A stretch of 15,138 nucleotides of DNA. It comes from Toxoplasma gondii ME49. Lineage: Eukaryota > Apicomplexa > Conoidasida > Eucoccidiorida > Sarcocystidae. The DNA lies in contig NC_031471.1 in the NCBI RefSeq assembly GCF_000006565.2, positions 2,533,178 to 2,548,315 of the forward strand. Direction: 5' to 3'. Of this stretch, positions 1-7,726 are shown in pieces. The notes beneath the pieces were generated by a model, which was not told the origin of the DNA, ran no database searches, and saw nothing but the letters and a program-made list of their open reading frames with translations. The position numbers were made by a program, and so were the translations under genes. The first letter of the stretch is position 1, and the number at the start of each line of letters is the position of its first letter.

Positions 1-672
1 CGTTCTCGCAACGATAACTCTCGCAGGAGTTTGGCTGTTACGAACTCTTGTCTTTGTCAACATGCACTGGAAGATATTGCTACCGCGTTCATGTCCACAC
101 AGTACTGCCGGTACGGGCTTGGGACCCTTGTTTTCCAGTTGCGTGCGTTTTCCGCGCGTACCCAGTGGAAAGCAAATGCCTAGTGCGTCTTGCGGAAAAG
201 ACTGCACGTGGTGAGCAGTGTCCCGCGGTCCCTCATGGTCTCTTTCGTTTTCTGCAAGGAACGCGTCCACGCCTCACTAAAAGGCATCCTCTGACAGGGA
301 TATACACTTCTGTTTTGGCCACTATCGTTTCTCACGCTTAACAATAGGAAACTGCGGTTAGCTTCCATGAGGTAAAAAATACCCCATATACGGCTTCTAT
401 GCGGTTCGGCGCTCCAGGCGATCCCTGAATCGTGTCCCACTTTTTGCCTTCTCCGCTTTCTGACAGCGGCAGATACGCAAGAGCACGACATGACGACCCG
501 CCAGCGAGCAAAGGCCGAAAGACCCCTGCTTGATGCCGGGAGACTACCAGGGCGGGAAATGATTTCAGTATCGAGGAAAGGTAAAAGAGGGCAATGCTTT
601 TCAACAACGTGGTGGACGAACTTCCAAACAGTGGATAGTCAAGAATGCGAGATAGTGCTGCCAGTCAAAAAT
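1..672. other. 5' flank of copy A, no supported gene
   Basis: Several open frames of 60-100 codons lie here on both strands, but none starts with a convincing ATG, has a recognisable domain or shows codon-level constraint. The stretch is almost identical to 9409-10080; the differences I see include c/t at 151, a/g at 508 and a/g at 667. It is probably distal promoter or intergenic DNA carried along with the duplication. Confidence 0.6.
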
Positions 673-805
673 ATCCTTGCGCATGGGGACAGACGGTGAG
701 TCCCGCCACTAAGAAAGTATCCTTGAGCATGGGGACAGCCGGTGAGTGCCCCACTATGAAAGTATCCTTGCGCATGGGGACAGATGGTGAGTTCCGCCAC
801 TGTGA
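673..805 (+). repeat. 45-46 bp tandem repeat in 5' flank, three units (copy A)
   Basis: Units begin with ATCCTTG at 673, 719 and 764, giving lengths of 46, 45 and a partial 42 bases. The shared core is GCATGGGGACAG, then CGGTGAG or TGGTGAG, ending in CCACT. Copy B has only two units. The array lies about 520-650 bases upstream of the start codon. Short tandem elements upstream of genes act in cis at some Toxoplasma loci, for example the 27-bp repeats upstream of SAG1, so a promoter or enhancer role is plausible but inferred. Each unit also contains GGTGAGT, which fits a 5' splice donor on the plus strand. Confidence 0.85.
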
Positions 806-933
806 CCGGAGAATCGCAGGATGCAGGTACGCCTTATCAGTTGTCTGGCTCCCCACGCGCAGGTGCGCTTTTTCCAGCCACACTTCAGGGCCTTTGCTGA
901 GGGATGCAGAACGGTCGCCGCGTCAGCTCGCCG

Positions 934-944
934 GAGACGGTCTC
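934..944. promoter_or_regulatory. GAGAC-G-GTCTC palindrome (copy A)
   Basis: This perfect 11-base palindrome contains GAGACG. The published Toxoplasma promoter element is WGAGACG. The preceding base here is G rather than A or T, so it matches only the core. It is conserved in copy B at 10297-10307. Confidence 0.35.
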
Positions 945-950
945 TGCGCG

Positions 951-958
951 TGCATGCA
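951..958. promoter_or_regulatory. TGCATGCA palindrome, candidate ApiAP2 site (copy A)
   Basis: A perfect eight-base palindrome lies seven bases after the GAGAC palindrome and about 370 bases upstream of the start codon. TGCATGC-type motifs are recognised by ApiAP2 factors in apicomplexans and are enriched in some Toxoplasma promoters. In copy B the same position reads TGCACGCA. That this site is bound is inference. Confidence 0.45.
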
Positions 959-1323
959 AAATGAGCAGGAAGTCCGACGAACCCTCCGAGATCTAGCGGG
1001 TATTCACCTCGGTTTCGGTCCCTGAAATGATTTCTTTCGCAAGTACCCGGCTGATTGTTCGTCTGCAACGTAATATCTCTCCGACAGGGATCTGTTTCTA
1101 CTGTGTCACATTTAATTTACCCTCGATCTGGGGAAGCCCGTTTCCGCGAGCAAAGAATTGGGAGTACCCGCATTCTTGTTTCGGGTCCGTCGAAGGCCGT
1201 GTATTCGGGGCGACTGACAGTGGTGGGGGTCGACGCTTAGGGCGCTGTGTGGGTAATCTCCTCCGCCAAAGATATAACTGGTTGGCCTCTTGAGAGCTGA
1301 AGGGGTTCGTTGACAAAGTCAAA

Positions 1324-3582
1324 ATGTCCCGCCGCATGGCATCCAGATCTAGGCTGCTTTTTGCAGCTTTTTGTGCGGGCGGTGTGCTCCTCGGGGCCGG
1401 GCCGCCTGCCGCGCGGCAGAGTGCCTTCACCGTCGCCAGCACGGTAGCTGGTGGAGAGACGGGATATACCAGCAGTTTGGAAGTCGAGTCTCCGGAAAAT
1501 GTGGGAGTTCATGAGGGCGACGAGAACTCTCAACATGCACATGATGAAATCCCCGTCGAAGCTGCCGAGGGCGAGGAGGTCGGCTCTTCGAGGTTGAGCT
1601 CCTCTAACCGCAGCAGAACTACTCACGCCACGTCGGCCACGCGCAGGGGATCCAGAAGCCGTCTTCTGCTTCCCGCAGCCCTCATTTCTGCTTTGGCTTT
1701 GAGTGGATTGATTGGCTCCTCCATGATGAAAGAGACCGCCGAGGAAACTGGCGAGCCCAGAGCTGCCACTCCCGAGAAGCAAGCCGACGCGAAAGGCGCA
1801 CCGCCAGAAGAGGCGAAGGTCGTAGAGCAAGAGGGCGCGCAAGTTGCACATCCAGAGGGCGCGCAAGTCGCAGAAGAAGACTCACGATCCAGGCAGCGTC
1901 GCATGCAGGCCGCAGTCTTGGCTGCAGTTCTGGTCGCAGCGGTCATCTACGGCGTGTACGACAAGGCTTCATTGACGTCGCCGACCACCACATCTTCAGA
2001 ATCGGGGACCTCGTTCCGCCATCCGGAGCTGGCCCTCGAAGACTCAGAGGCGGACCTCGGTGGGCAGCTGGAGATGGCCCTCATTGATGCGTCGCACGAG
2101 ACACCAGGGGGAGCGCCATCTGAGGGCATGGCTGGGGCTGTTTCGTCACTCATAGCTCGTGTGGTCGATGGAGTTGTGCAATTCCTTCAAGACCCCGCTT
2201 CACAGAGGAAGAGCCTGGGAATGGCGGCATCTGCTGTCGCCTTGGCTTTTCTGGCCGCTGGTGCTCTACGGGCCCGGCAAGCTGCAAAGGCATTGACACA
2301 CCGCCCAGCGCCACCCCCTGCTAGCAAGGAACAAGGGGAAAGCGCGCAGGAAGCTCTGGAAGAACTTGAGCCGGCTCCCGAGACACAGACCGAGCAGGTG
2401 GATCAGGCTTCTATGCCACTGCCCCCGGCCCCCGAAGACTTTGACCTGCCTCCTATGCCACTGCCCGAAGCACCCGAAGACTTTGACCAGGCTCCTATGC
2501 CACTGCCCGAGGCAGCCGAAGTCTTTGACCAGGCTCCTATGCCACTGCCCGAAGCACCCGAAGTCTTTGACCAGGCTCCTATGCCACTGCCCGAAGCACC
2601 CGAAGTCTTTGACCAGCCTCCTATGCCACTGCCCGAGGCAGCCGAAGTCTTTGACCAGGCTCCTATGCCACTGCCCGAAGCACCCGAAGACTTTGACCAG
2701 GCTCCTGAGCCACTGCCCGAGGCAGCCGAAGAATTTGATCAGGCTCCTAAGCCAGTGCCCGAGGCAGCCGAAGAATTTGACCAGCCTCCTGAGCCACTGC
2801 GCGAGGCAGCCGAAGAATTTGACCAGGCTCCTATGCCAGTGCCCGAGGCACCCGAAGACTTTGACCAGATTCCTAAGCCAGTGCCCGAGGCACCCGAAGA
2901 ATTTGACCAGGCTCCTATGCCACTGCCCGAGGCACCCGAAGAATTTGACCAGATTCCTAAGCCAGTGCCCGAGGCACCCGAAGAATTTGACCAGGCTCCT
3001 ATGCCACTGCCCGAGGCACCCGAAGAATCCGAGCAGGCTCCTGAGCCACTGCCCGAGGCACCCGAAGAATCCGAGCAGGCTCCTGAGCCACTGCCCGAGG
3101 CACCCGAAGAATCCGAGCAGGCTCCTGAGCCACTGCCCGAGGCACCCGAAGAATCCGAGCAGGCTCCTGAGCCACTGCCCGAGGCACCCGAAGAATCCGA
3201 GCAGGCTCCTGAGCCACTGCCCGAGGCACCCGAAGAACTTGACCAGCCTCCCATGCCACTGCCCGAGGCACCCGAAGAATTTGACCAGCCTCCCATGCCA
3301 CTGCCCGAGGCACCCGAAGAATTTGACCAGGCTCCTATGCCACTGCCCCCGGCCCCCGAAGACTTTGACCAGCCTGCTATGCCACTGCCCCCGGCCCCCG
3401 AAGACTTTGACCAGGCTCCCATGCCACTGCCGCAGGCACCCGAAGAACTCGAGCAGGCTCCCGCTTCACACCCCGAGGAGGCGGAGCAGGAGGTGCCTGA
3501 GAGAAAAACTGACGCAGGAAGTGAACCTGAGAAGGATCCCGAAACAAACTTGTTAGAGGAAGAGGACGAGTTGAAGCCATAA
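1324..3582 (+). CDS. Secreted, multi-membrane-segment protein with 25-unit Pro/Glu-rich repeat tail (copy A, 752 aa)
   Basis: I do not recognise this protein; function is unknown. The ATG at 1324 has a strong coccidian context (gtcaaaATG); a second in-frame ATG at codon 5 is a possible alternative. Residues 8-30 form a signal peptide or anchor (SRSRLLFAAFCAGG then VLLGAG). After a Ser/Glu-rich stretch come three hydrophobic segments: about 114-132 (LLLPAALISALALSGLIG), 195-211 (AAVLAAVLVAAVIYG) and 297-315 (LGMAASAVALAFLAAGAL). An 8-residue motif repeats three times at 162-185 (EGAQVAHP type). From residue 362 to 711 there are 25 tandem 14-residue units of the type APMPLPEAPEEFDQ, followed by an acidic tail ending EDELKP. 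The tail is probably disordered. The layout fits a secretory-pathway protein such as a dense-granule or vacuole-membrane protein, which is inference. No intron is needed. The paralogue is at 10688-12103. Confidence 0.88.
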   Translation: MSRRMASRSRLLFAAFCAGGVLLGAGPPAARQSAFTVASTVAGGETGYTSSLEVESPENVGVHEGDENSQHAHDEIPVEAAEGEEVGSSRLSSSNRSRTTHATSATRRGSRSRLLLPAALISALALSGLIGSSMMKETAEETGEPRAATPEKQADAKGAPPEEAKVVEQEGAQVAHPEGAQVAEEDSRSRQRRMQAAVLAAVLVAAVIYGVYDKASLTSPTTTSSESGTSFRHPELALEDSEADLGGQLEMALIDASHETPGGAPSEGMAGAVSSLIARVVDGVVQFLQDPASQRKSLGMAASAVALAFLAAGALRARQAAKALTHRPAPPPASKEQGESAQEALEELEPAPETQTEQVDQASMPLPPAPEDFDLPPMPLPEAPEDFDQAPMPLPEAAEVFDQAPMPLPEAPEVFDQAPMPLPEAPEVFDQPPMPLPEAAEVFDQAPMPLPEAPEDFDQAPEPLPEAAEEFDQAPKPVPEAAEEFDQPPEPLREAAEEFDQAPMPVPEAPEDFDQIPKPVPEAPEEFDQAPMPLPEAPEEFDQIPKPVPEAPEEFDQAPMPLPEAPEESEQAPEPLPEAPEESEQAPEPLPEAPEESEQAPEPLPEAPEESEQAPEPLPEAPEESEQAPEPLPEAPEELDQPPMPLPEAPEEFDQPPMPLPEAPEEFDQAPMPLPPAPEDFDQPAMPLPPAPEDFDQAPMPLPQAPEELEQAPASHPEEAEQEVPERKTDAGSEPEKDPETNLLEEEDELKP
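1807..1878 (+). repeat. Three 8-residue (24-bp) repeats in linker (copy A)
   Basis: Residues 162-185 read as three units, EEAKVVEQ, EGAQVAHP and EGAQVAEE. They lie between hydrophobic segments 1 and 2. The last two units are almost identical in DNA. Copy B has the counterpart at 11150-11221. Confidence 0.75.
2407..3456 (+). repeat. 42-bp coding tandem repeat, 25 units (copy A)
   Basis: Twenty-five uninterrupted 42-bp units encode the 14-residue motif [A/P/I]P[M/E/K]P[L/V]PEA[P/A]E[E/D/V][F/S/L][D/E]Q. Units 16-19 (3037-3204) are identical in DNA and use the ESEQ ending, which points to recent expansion. Units 11-14 alternate in pairs, suggesting an 84-bp higher-order unit, and units 3-6 share a VFDQ ending. 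Because 42 is a multiple of three, frames on both strands stay open across the array. Copy B has four units. Confidence 0.97.
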
Positions 3583-3737
3583 TCCGACCACCGGATCAAT
3601 TCAGGCAGGCTTCCGAGACACAGCCGCAGGAGCAGGTGCGCTCTCAGCCTGGTCGGAGCGACGGAAAGTGTACGGACAAGAGGGACGAAGTTGACCTCGA
3701 TGTGCTCGAGGCCGAGATGTTGGAGAAAGCGCCATAA
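3579..3737 (+). other. Cryptic second tail-like frame after the stop codon (copy A)
   Basis: Directly after the gene's stop, the frame offset by two bases stays open for about 50 codons and reads as a Gln/Glu-rich tail (QASETQPQEQV, then VDLDVLEAEMLEKAP) before TAA at 3735-3737. It resembles the gene's own tail: EEAEQEV versus QPQEQV, and both end in Lys-x-Pro-stop. It could be a duplicated, decayed C-terminal coding segment or an alternatively spliced terminus. It has no usable start of its own. It is conserved in copy B. Confidence 0.4.
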
Positions 3738-3857
3738 CGTCGACAGGGTTTAGGTCTACTTCAAAATAAGGTAGCATCTGTAATAACTGTCGTCAAGGAT
3801 ACTGCGAGGCGTGTTCACGACGTCAAATCCCTCAACCATAGGGAAGCGTAGAAGCCA

Positions 3858-4529
3858 TTGAGGGGGTTGCTCGATGGGCTATCAGGGGAGCTCGGAAGCG
3901 TTTGTGATTCGATAACGACCACCGGTGTATTTATTGGCACTTCTGTGGGGGCTTTCTGTTCGGCGGAGGCAATGAAGAAGGCAGAAGAGGAGGGTATTGG
4001 TGGTAGTCATTTGGCCGACAGTAAGAGAGACATGAATCGAATCAAGGCTGACCTCAAGGAGCTTGAGAAGGCGTTGCAGATACAACCAGCGGGTCTGGTG
4101 TCGGGGCAGGATGTTCTTAGACAAGAGGATGTCAGCGCCTTGAGCCGCCAAATCAAGCAGGTCGAGGCGAAGCTCGCGGAGCTGGAGGCGTCAGCAGCGC
4201 CGTTCCCTTCCGCAGGTGGCGGAGAAGCGGAAGAGCAGGGAAAGAGGCTTCCAGCAGCGAGTGGTGCCGTGCTGAGACTGCAGAAGGTGGCGGCTATGCT
4301 TGAGTCCGCAGAAACCGCGCTGGAAGCTAGCGTTACGTTCTACAAGGAACACGTTGAAAGAGTTGGGAAGGGTCTACCCAAAGAGGGCGAGATGGCGGAT
4401 GCTGCTTTATTACAGACGCTGCAGGCCGAAGTTGAGTGTCGACGTCGACTGTCTGCGCGTGCTATACAGGTCTTCCGGAGCATCAACCATTCTAGACGAG
4501 ATGTGAGAAACCTGGAGAATCGCCAGTAG
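3858..4529 (+). CDS. Conserved 223-codon frame, probable 3' exon or gene remnant (copy A)
   Basis: No family is recognised. The frame opens after TAG at 3849-3851, and its leftmost usable codon is TTG (3858), which is not a normal nuclear start. The first ATG is at 3972 (residue 39). A downstream exon is therefore likely, with the AG at 3850-3851 as one possible acceptor. Residues 17-38 contain a weakly hydrophobic stretch (TTTGVFIGTSVGAFCSAEA). Residues 50-75 and 92-113 look like heptad-type amphipathic helices (DLKELEKALQIQ; IKQVEAKLAELEA), and a Lys/Arg/Glu-rich helical region follows to the stop. It begins only 275 bases after the large gene, so it may belong to the same transcript. The copy B version differs at two codons only, which cannot prove constraint because the flanks are equally conserved. 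Confidence 0.5.
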   Translation: MRGLLDGLSGELGSVCDSITTTGVFIGTSVGAFCSAEAMKKAEEEGIGGSHLADSKRDMNRIKADLKELEKALQIQPAGLVSGQDVLRQEDVSALSRQIKQVEAKLAELEASAAPFPSAGGGEAEEQGKRLPAASGAVLRLQKVAAMLESAETALEASVTFYKEHVERVGKGLPKEGEMADAALLQTLQAEVECRRRLSARAIQVFRSINHSRRDVRNLENRQ

Positions 4530-6408
4530 TAGCTACAGAAGTGGCTAACACGTAGCACTGATAGACGAACGAATAGATTTGAGCAAACCAGGAGGCCCCA
4601 ACAGGGTCAGAAACGACGCGTCAGGACAATCTCTTGTGACAGGCCGCGTATCTACCTGTCCAAAGTGAGGAAAGGTAGGGAAGCCGGCAGCAAGAAATAT
4701 GCAGTACATCGGCACTCGAATTGAGTGGAGTATTTTGGGAATCGTCGGCGATCTATCGTTGGTTTGCTTCACTTCGGAAGTAGACTGACGAAGCAGAGCC
4801 CAGACGGTCGAGTGGTGAGAAGCAACGCAAGATGACACCCCCCCCCCTCACCGTGATCACGGGTGCCTGGTGAACGAAGAAGGGATGGGGCGGGAGGAGG
4901 TGTTCGGGGAGTACAGACGTTCTGTTGCGACCATGGAACGATCCAGGATCCACGGAGGTGTCAACTGCGGCCGAGCGCCTTTTCAGTCCAGTCTGTGTTG
5001 CCTCTCCGACGCACCGTTGGAGCAGACGCCAGCGGGCAAGCCACGTGGCGCTCGAGTGGTCGAGTTCTGCAGACCCAGATGCCAGGGAGACCCATGTCTC
5101 TCGTTCGGAGTGAACGTGCGTGTATGGCGAGTCCAGGTGTTAGTGGAAATTCCCTAGTCCCCATGAAGCACTGCAGACCTGTGAAAAAAAACAGCCAAAT
5201 ATGTTGCGTGGCAGATGGGAACAGTCCCGGACGTTTGCGAAAGCAAGGGGCTTGTGATCTAGAAGCGCAGGTACTGGCGGAGGCGAATTCGAGGGTGGAA
5301 GCAAGGAAGAGGAGGATCAAAGAAGACGTCAGGGGTCTGTCTGGGTGCGGGAAAGCAGGGCTCTTTCGCGATGCCCCATTGATCTGTTGGACCGTTATGG
5401 GAGTTTCTTTAACATAAGAGACCGGAGATTGTTACGAAGTGACGGTGGACGATTGCCACCAGTTGAATCTATGGAAAGAGGAACGGAACGGCGGAGGGTC
5501 ACTGACTCGGTGTTTCCTGAATGGGTTAGAGGCATGAGCACGATGGAGAAGCAGTGCAGCTGCACTGACGTTGTTTGAGGAGACACCCGAAGAAAATGCA
5601 TTGTTACATTAATCAGATCTTTGTCCATGGAGTCGCCCTCTGGAATGGACCAGAACCCACAAGGAGATCGTTTGAGTTGGTGTCGCAAATTCAGCAGCGC
5701 ATTCTGCACGTGCCGAAACTCACGATCCACCGGTCTCCACTAAATGAATCAGGGGACTATAGGGTGATAGACGCTTGGGTACAACTTCGAAGGTGGAAGG
5801 CATGTTGCTCTGCCGCAGAATGTGTAAGGTGGACCAGAGTGCCCGCGGAGTTTGTCGTAGAACAGCGACCACCCCGAGAAAAAAAATCGAAACGTGTTGG
5901 AGTCAGCAGTGGAAGGGATGTTAATCCATTGTGCGTGTCAGAGAACATGGAGGTAGTCGCGTGCGCGCCGTTAGATTGTCCGCTTCCGAGAGTGGGGAGA
6001 GCTCTCTAGGCGCGTGTTTATGTGTAAATGCGTACATGTCGTGTCAGCTGTCGCGCGCAGTACCGTGTCGCCTTGGTGGTGAACCGGCCCTTTTTTGCTG
6101 GCGGGCAACGTGGTTTCGTTCTGTTCTTTGGTGGTGGCAGAAACTGCCCGCTGTGAAGAGTAAACGAGTTAACATGCGGAGGACTCAGACACTTCTGGTG
6201 TTGGAAGCTCGACTTGCTTCTGGTGTATGTGGTCGGACGGACGGCTTGAGATTACGCATAAAGCAATAAATGTGTCGGGTTGCTTTCTCGAACAAGAAAC
6301 TTGGTCTTCTGTAAGCATGGCGAGGCGTGTCGCGATCGTACGGGGACGCTGAGGTGTGGTACTCTTCGGACGGTACCGTGAAACATGGAAAAAGTGATTG
6401 TGAGGGCA
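4530..6408. other. 3' flank of copy A, no supported gene
   Basis: Open frames of 60-180 codons occur, but they start at GTG or TTG, lack recognisable domains and show no codon-biased differences from copy B. There is a C-tract of 10 near 4838-4847 (9 in copy B). An AATAAA lies at 6265-6270, although canonical polyadenylation signals are not reliable in this group. The block ends at the assembly gap. Confidence 0.55.
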
Positions 6409-6508
6409 NNNNNNNNNNNNNNNNNNNNNNNNNNNNNNNNNNNNNNNNNNNNNNNNNNNNNNNNNNNNNNNNNNNNNNNNNNNNNNNNNNNNNNNNNNNN
6501 NNNNNNNN
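6409..6508. other. Assembly gap of exactly 100 N
   Basis: The round length of 100 suggests a gap of unknown size. It begins inside sequence still matching copy B (aligned end 15052), and the sequence after it does not resume the match to 15053-15138. Material is therefore missing, possibly including further copies of the locus. Confidence 0.98.
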
Positions 6509-6947
6509 AGGTTCCGGTCTCGCTTCTGAACCGCGGCGACTGATCGGGAGGTCTATTGAACTGCTCGTTGGGCTCTTCTGCAGTTTCGTTCATAGCCGCC
6601 TCCGCCATTCTGCTATCAGGCGACCCGTCTGGAAACTGAGGTGAGCAAACACCTTTCTCGCAGATGCCTGTGGCTGCGTGCAAGCTGACACTTGCGCGTC
6701 CATTGATGTTTTGCGAGGAGTGCGATTCGAGACGTCCAGTCCCTCTCCCAATGAGAAACGTTGGAACGCCTCGCTCTCCACTGACATCGCTTCCCTTTCC
6801 ACAAATCCCCGTTCCCCACCCGAGTGTGTCGGCTCTTGCGACAAGAACCTCGCCCTCACCTTCAGCGGACCCAACGAAGGACGACTCGGAACAGAATAGC
6901 AGGACAGGACGAAAATATTCCAACGTAGTCAAAGACATCGCCTCCAA
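6509..6947 (-). CDS. Possible partial minus-strand coding frame cut by the gap
   Basis: On the minus strand a frame stays open from 6947 into the gap at 6509. The stretch nearest the gap reads like disordered protein. From an ATG at 6608 (agcagaATGgcg, reasonable context) it gives MAEAAMNETAEEPNEQF and then a Pro/Arg/Ser-rich run to the gap. A possible 3' splice site (CACCTCAG) sits just upstream at about 6640 on this strand, so only 6509 to about 6640 may be coding. No family is recognised. The frame is short and unsupported by homology, so chance is a real alternative. Confidence 0.25.
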
Positions 6948-7216
6948 AAGCTGCAGTGGAGAGCATACACTCGAGGATTCGAATGACGTATTTCATAGAA
7001 GACAAACAAGACATGACGGAAAGAAAGCGACACGCCTCCACCCACCAAGCAGCTCGCTTGCAACATCATCACGCCTGATTATGTATCTTGACAAACTCTT
7101 GCTGTTTCCTGTTCATGATTGTTTGACTCCACCCATGCGTCTATTTGTCGTAGAATTTTGCATATACCACCACACGCTTATGTGCTCGGTTTTGTTTTCT
7201 GTGCGTGTATATAGGT

Positions 7217-7326
7217 ACAGTGACATATATGCCTATGACTCTAGGGTTCCAGCGGGTTAATGAGCATGAAAACAGGAACAACGATTTTTCAGGTGTGTGC
7301 ATGCTTACAGTGACACACATGCCTAT
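7217..7326 (+). repeat. Pair of 20-base near-repeats 90 bases apart
   Basis: ACAGTGACATATATGCCTAT at 7217-7236 recurs as ACAGTGACACACATGCCTAT at 7307-7326, with two differences. Both are preceded by TG-rich sequence. This looks like a degenerate 90-bp duplication or a locally repeated motif in spacer DNA. Confidence 0.6.
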
Positions 7327-7706
7327 TTCTGTTGTGATCTGGTGTCTCTTCTGTTTACTTTGCTGTGTGGAGGAGATTAGCTCTGAGCCCAAATCTTCTC
7401 GTGTCGCAGTCGTGCAGGTCAAGCACGAGAATCGAGGAGACAGCAAAAGAGACGGTAACACCAAAGCAAATGAAACAGGGAGGGGGGCAGAGGGAAGCGA
7501 ATAGAAAAACGCACAAAGGCTACAGGTGCGGAGCACAGAGCAGACACATGACAATCAAATCAAGCCAGGCAACGTGAGGCACCGGCAGCTCTCATTCTCC
7601 TTCTTCATGAGAACCCAGTGAACCATGAATTTAGCTGTACAGGTGTACACTCATACCTTGGTGTGCACATATGACTATATACGCCTCTTAATACACACGT
7701 TTATCC

Positions 7707-7726
7707 ATATATATATATATATATAT
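7707..7726. repeat. (AT)10 microsatellite
   Basis: Ten uninterrupted AT dinucleotides lie in single-copy spacer. They are likely length-polymorphic between strains. Confidence 0.95.

Larger units (their letters stand above)
806..1323 (+). promoter_or_regulatory. Promoter-proximal and 5' leader region of copy A gene
   Basis: These 518 bases separate the tandem array from the start codon and contain no supportable coding frame. They include the interrupted palindrome GAGAC-G-GTCTC at 934-944 and TGCATGCA at 951-958. The leader ends in gtcaaaATG, which fits the purine/AAA start context typical of Toxoplasma genes. I cannot place the transcription start. Comparison with 10169-10687 shows clearly more substitutions here than in the distal flank. 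Confidence 0.5.
2..6408 (+). repeat. Segmental tandem duplication, copy A (cut by gap)
   Basis: This block matches 9410-15052 in the same orientation. Base 3 aligns with base 9411, and the base before position 2 differs between copies. By eye the first 660 bases differ at only about three sites, the promoter-proximal part at more sites, the middle of the main gene heavily, and everything from the end of the repeat array to 6408 at only scattered sites. The alignment offset changes from 9408 to 9364 to 8521 to 8520 to 8646 to 8644. These shifts reflect one tandem-repeat unit, the coding repeat array, a C-tract of 10 versus 9, a 126-bp insert in copy B and a 2-bp indel. The 3' end is lost in the N gap, so the true unit may be longer. 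Confidence 0.97.

Noticed and set aside
673..805. CRISPR-like array
   Set aside because: The units are contiguous 45-46 bp tandem repeats with no unique spacers, in a eukaryotic nuclear context.
1630..1680. TEXEL (RRLxx) export cleavage motif near the first membrane segment
   Set aside because: The basic stretch reads RRGSRSRLLLP in copy A and RKGSRSRLLLP in copy B. No RRL is present.
2366..3556. 396-codon plus-strand frame of Leu/Cys/His/Pro repeats overlapping the main gene, and matching minus-strand Ser/Gly repeat frames
   Set aside because: They are by-products of a 42-bp repeat, a multiple of three that keeps other frames open. They have no start context or signal features.
4961..5320. 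119-codon minus-strand frame with a signal-like start (MILLFLASTLEFASAS)
   Set aside because: Only the first few residues look interesting. The rest lacks protein-like composition, and no evidence separates it from chance.
4863..5417. 184-codon frame in the 3' flank, also at 13383-13937
   Set aside because: It begins at GTG directly after a length-variable C-tract. Identity between copies only reflects recent duplication, and composition is unlike protein.
5575..6009. 144-codon frame in the 3' flank, also at 14221-14655
   Set aside because: It begins at TTG; its first internal ATG in copy A is AAG in copy B; no domain is seen.
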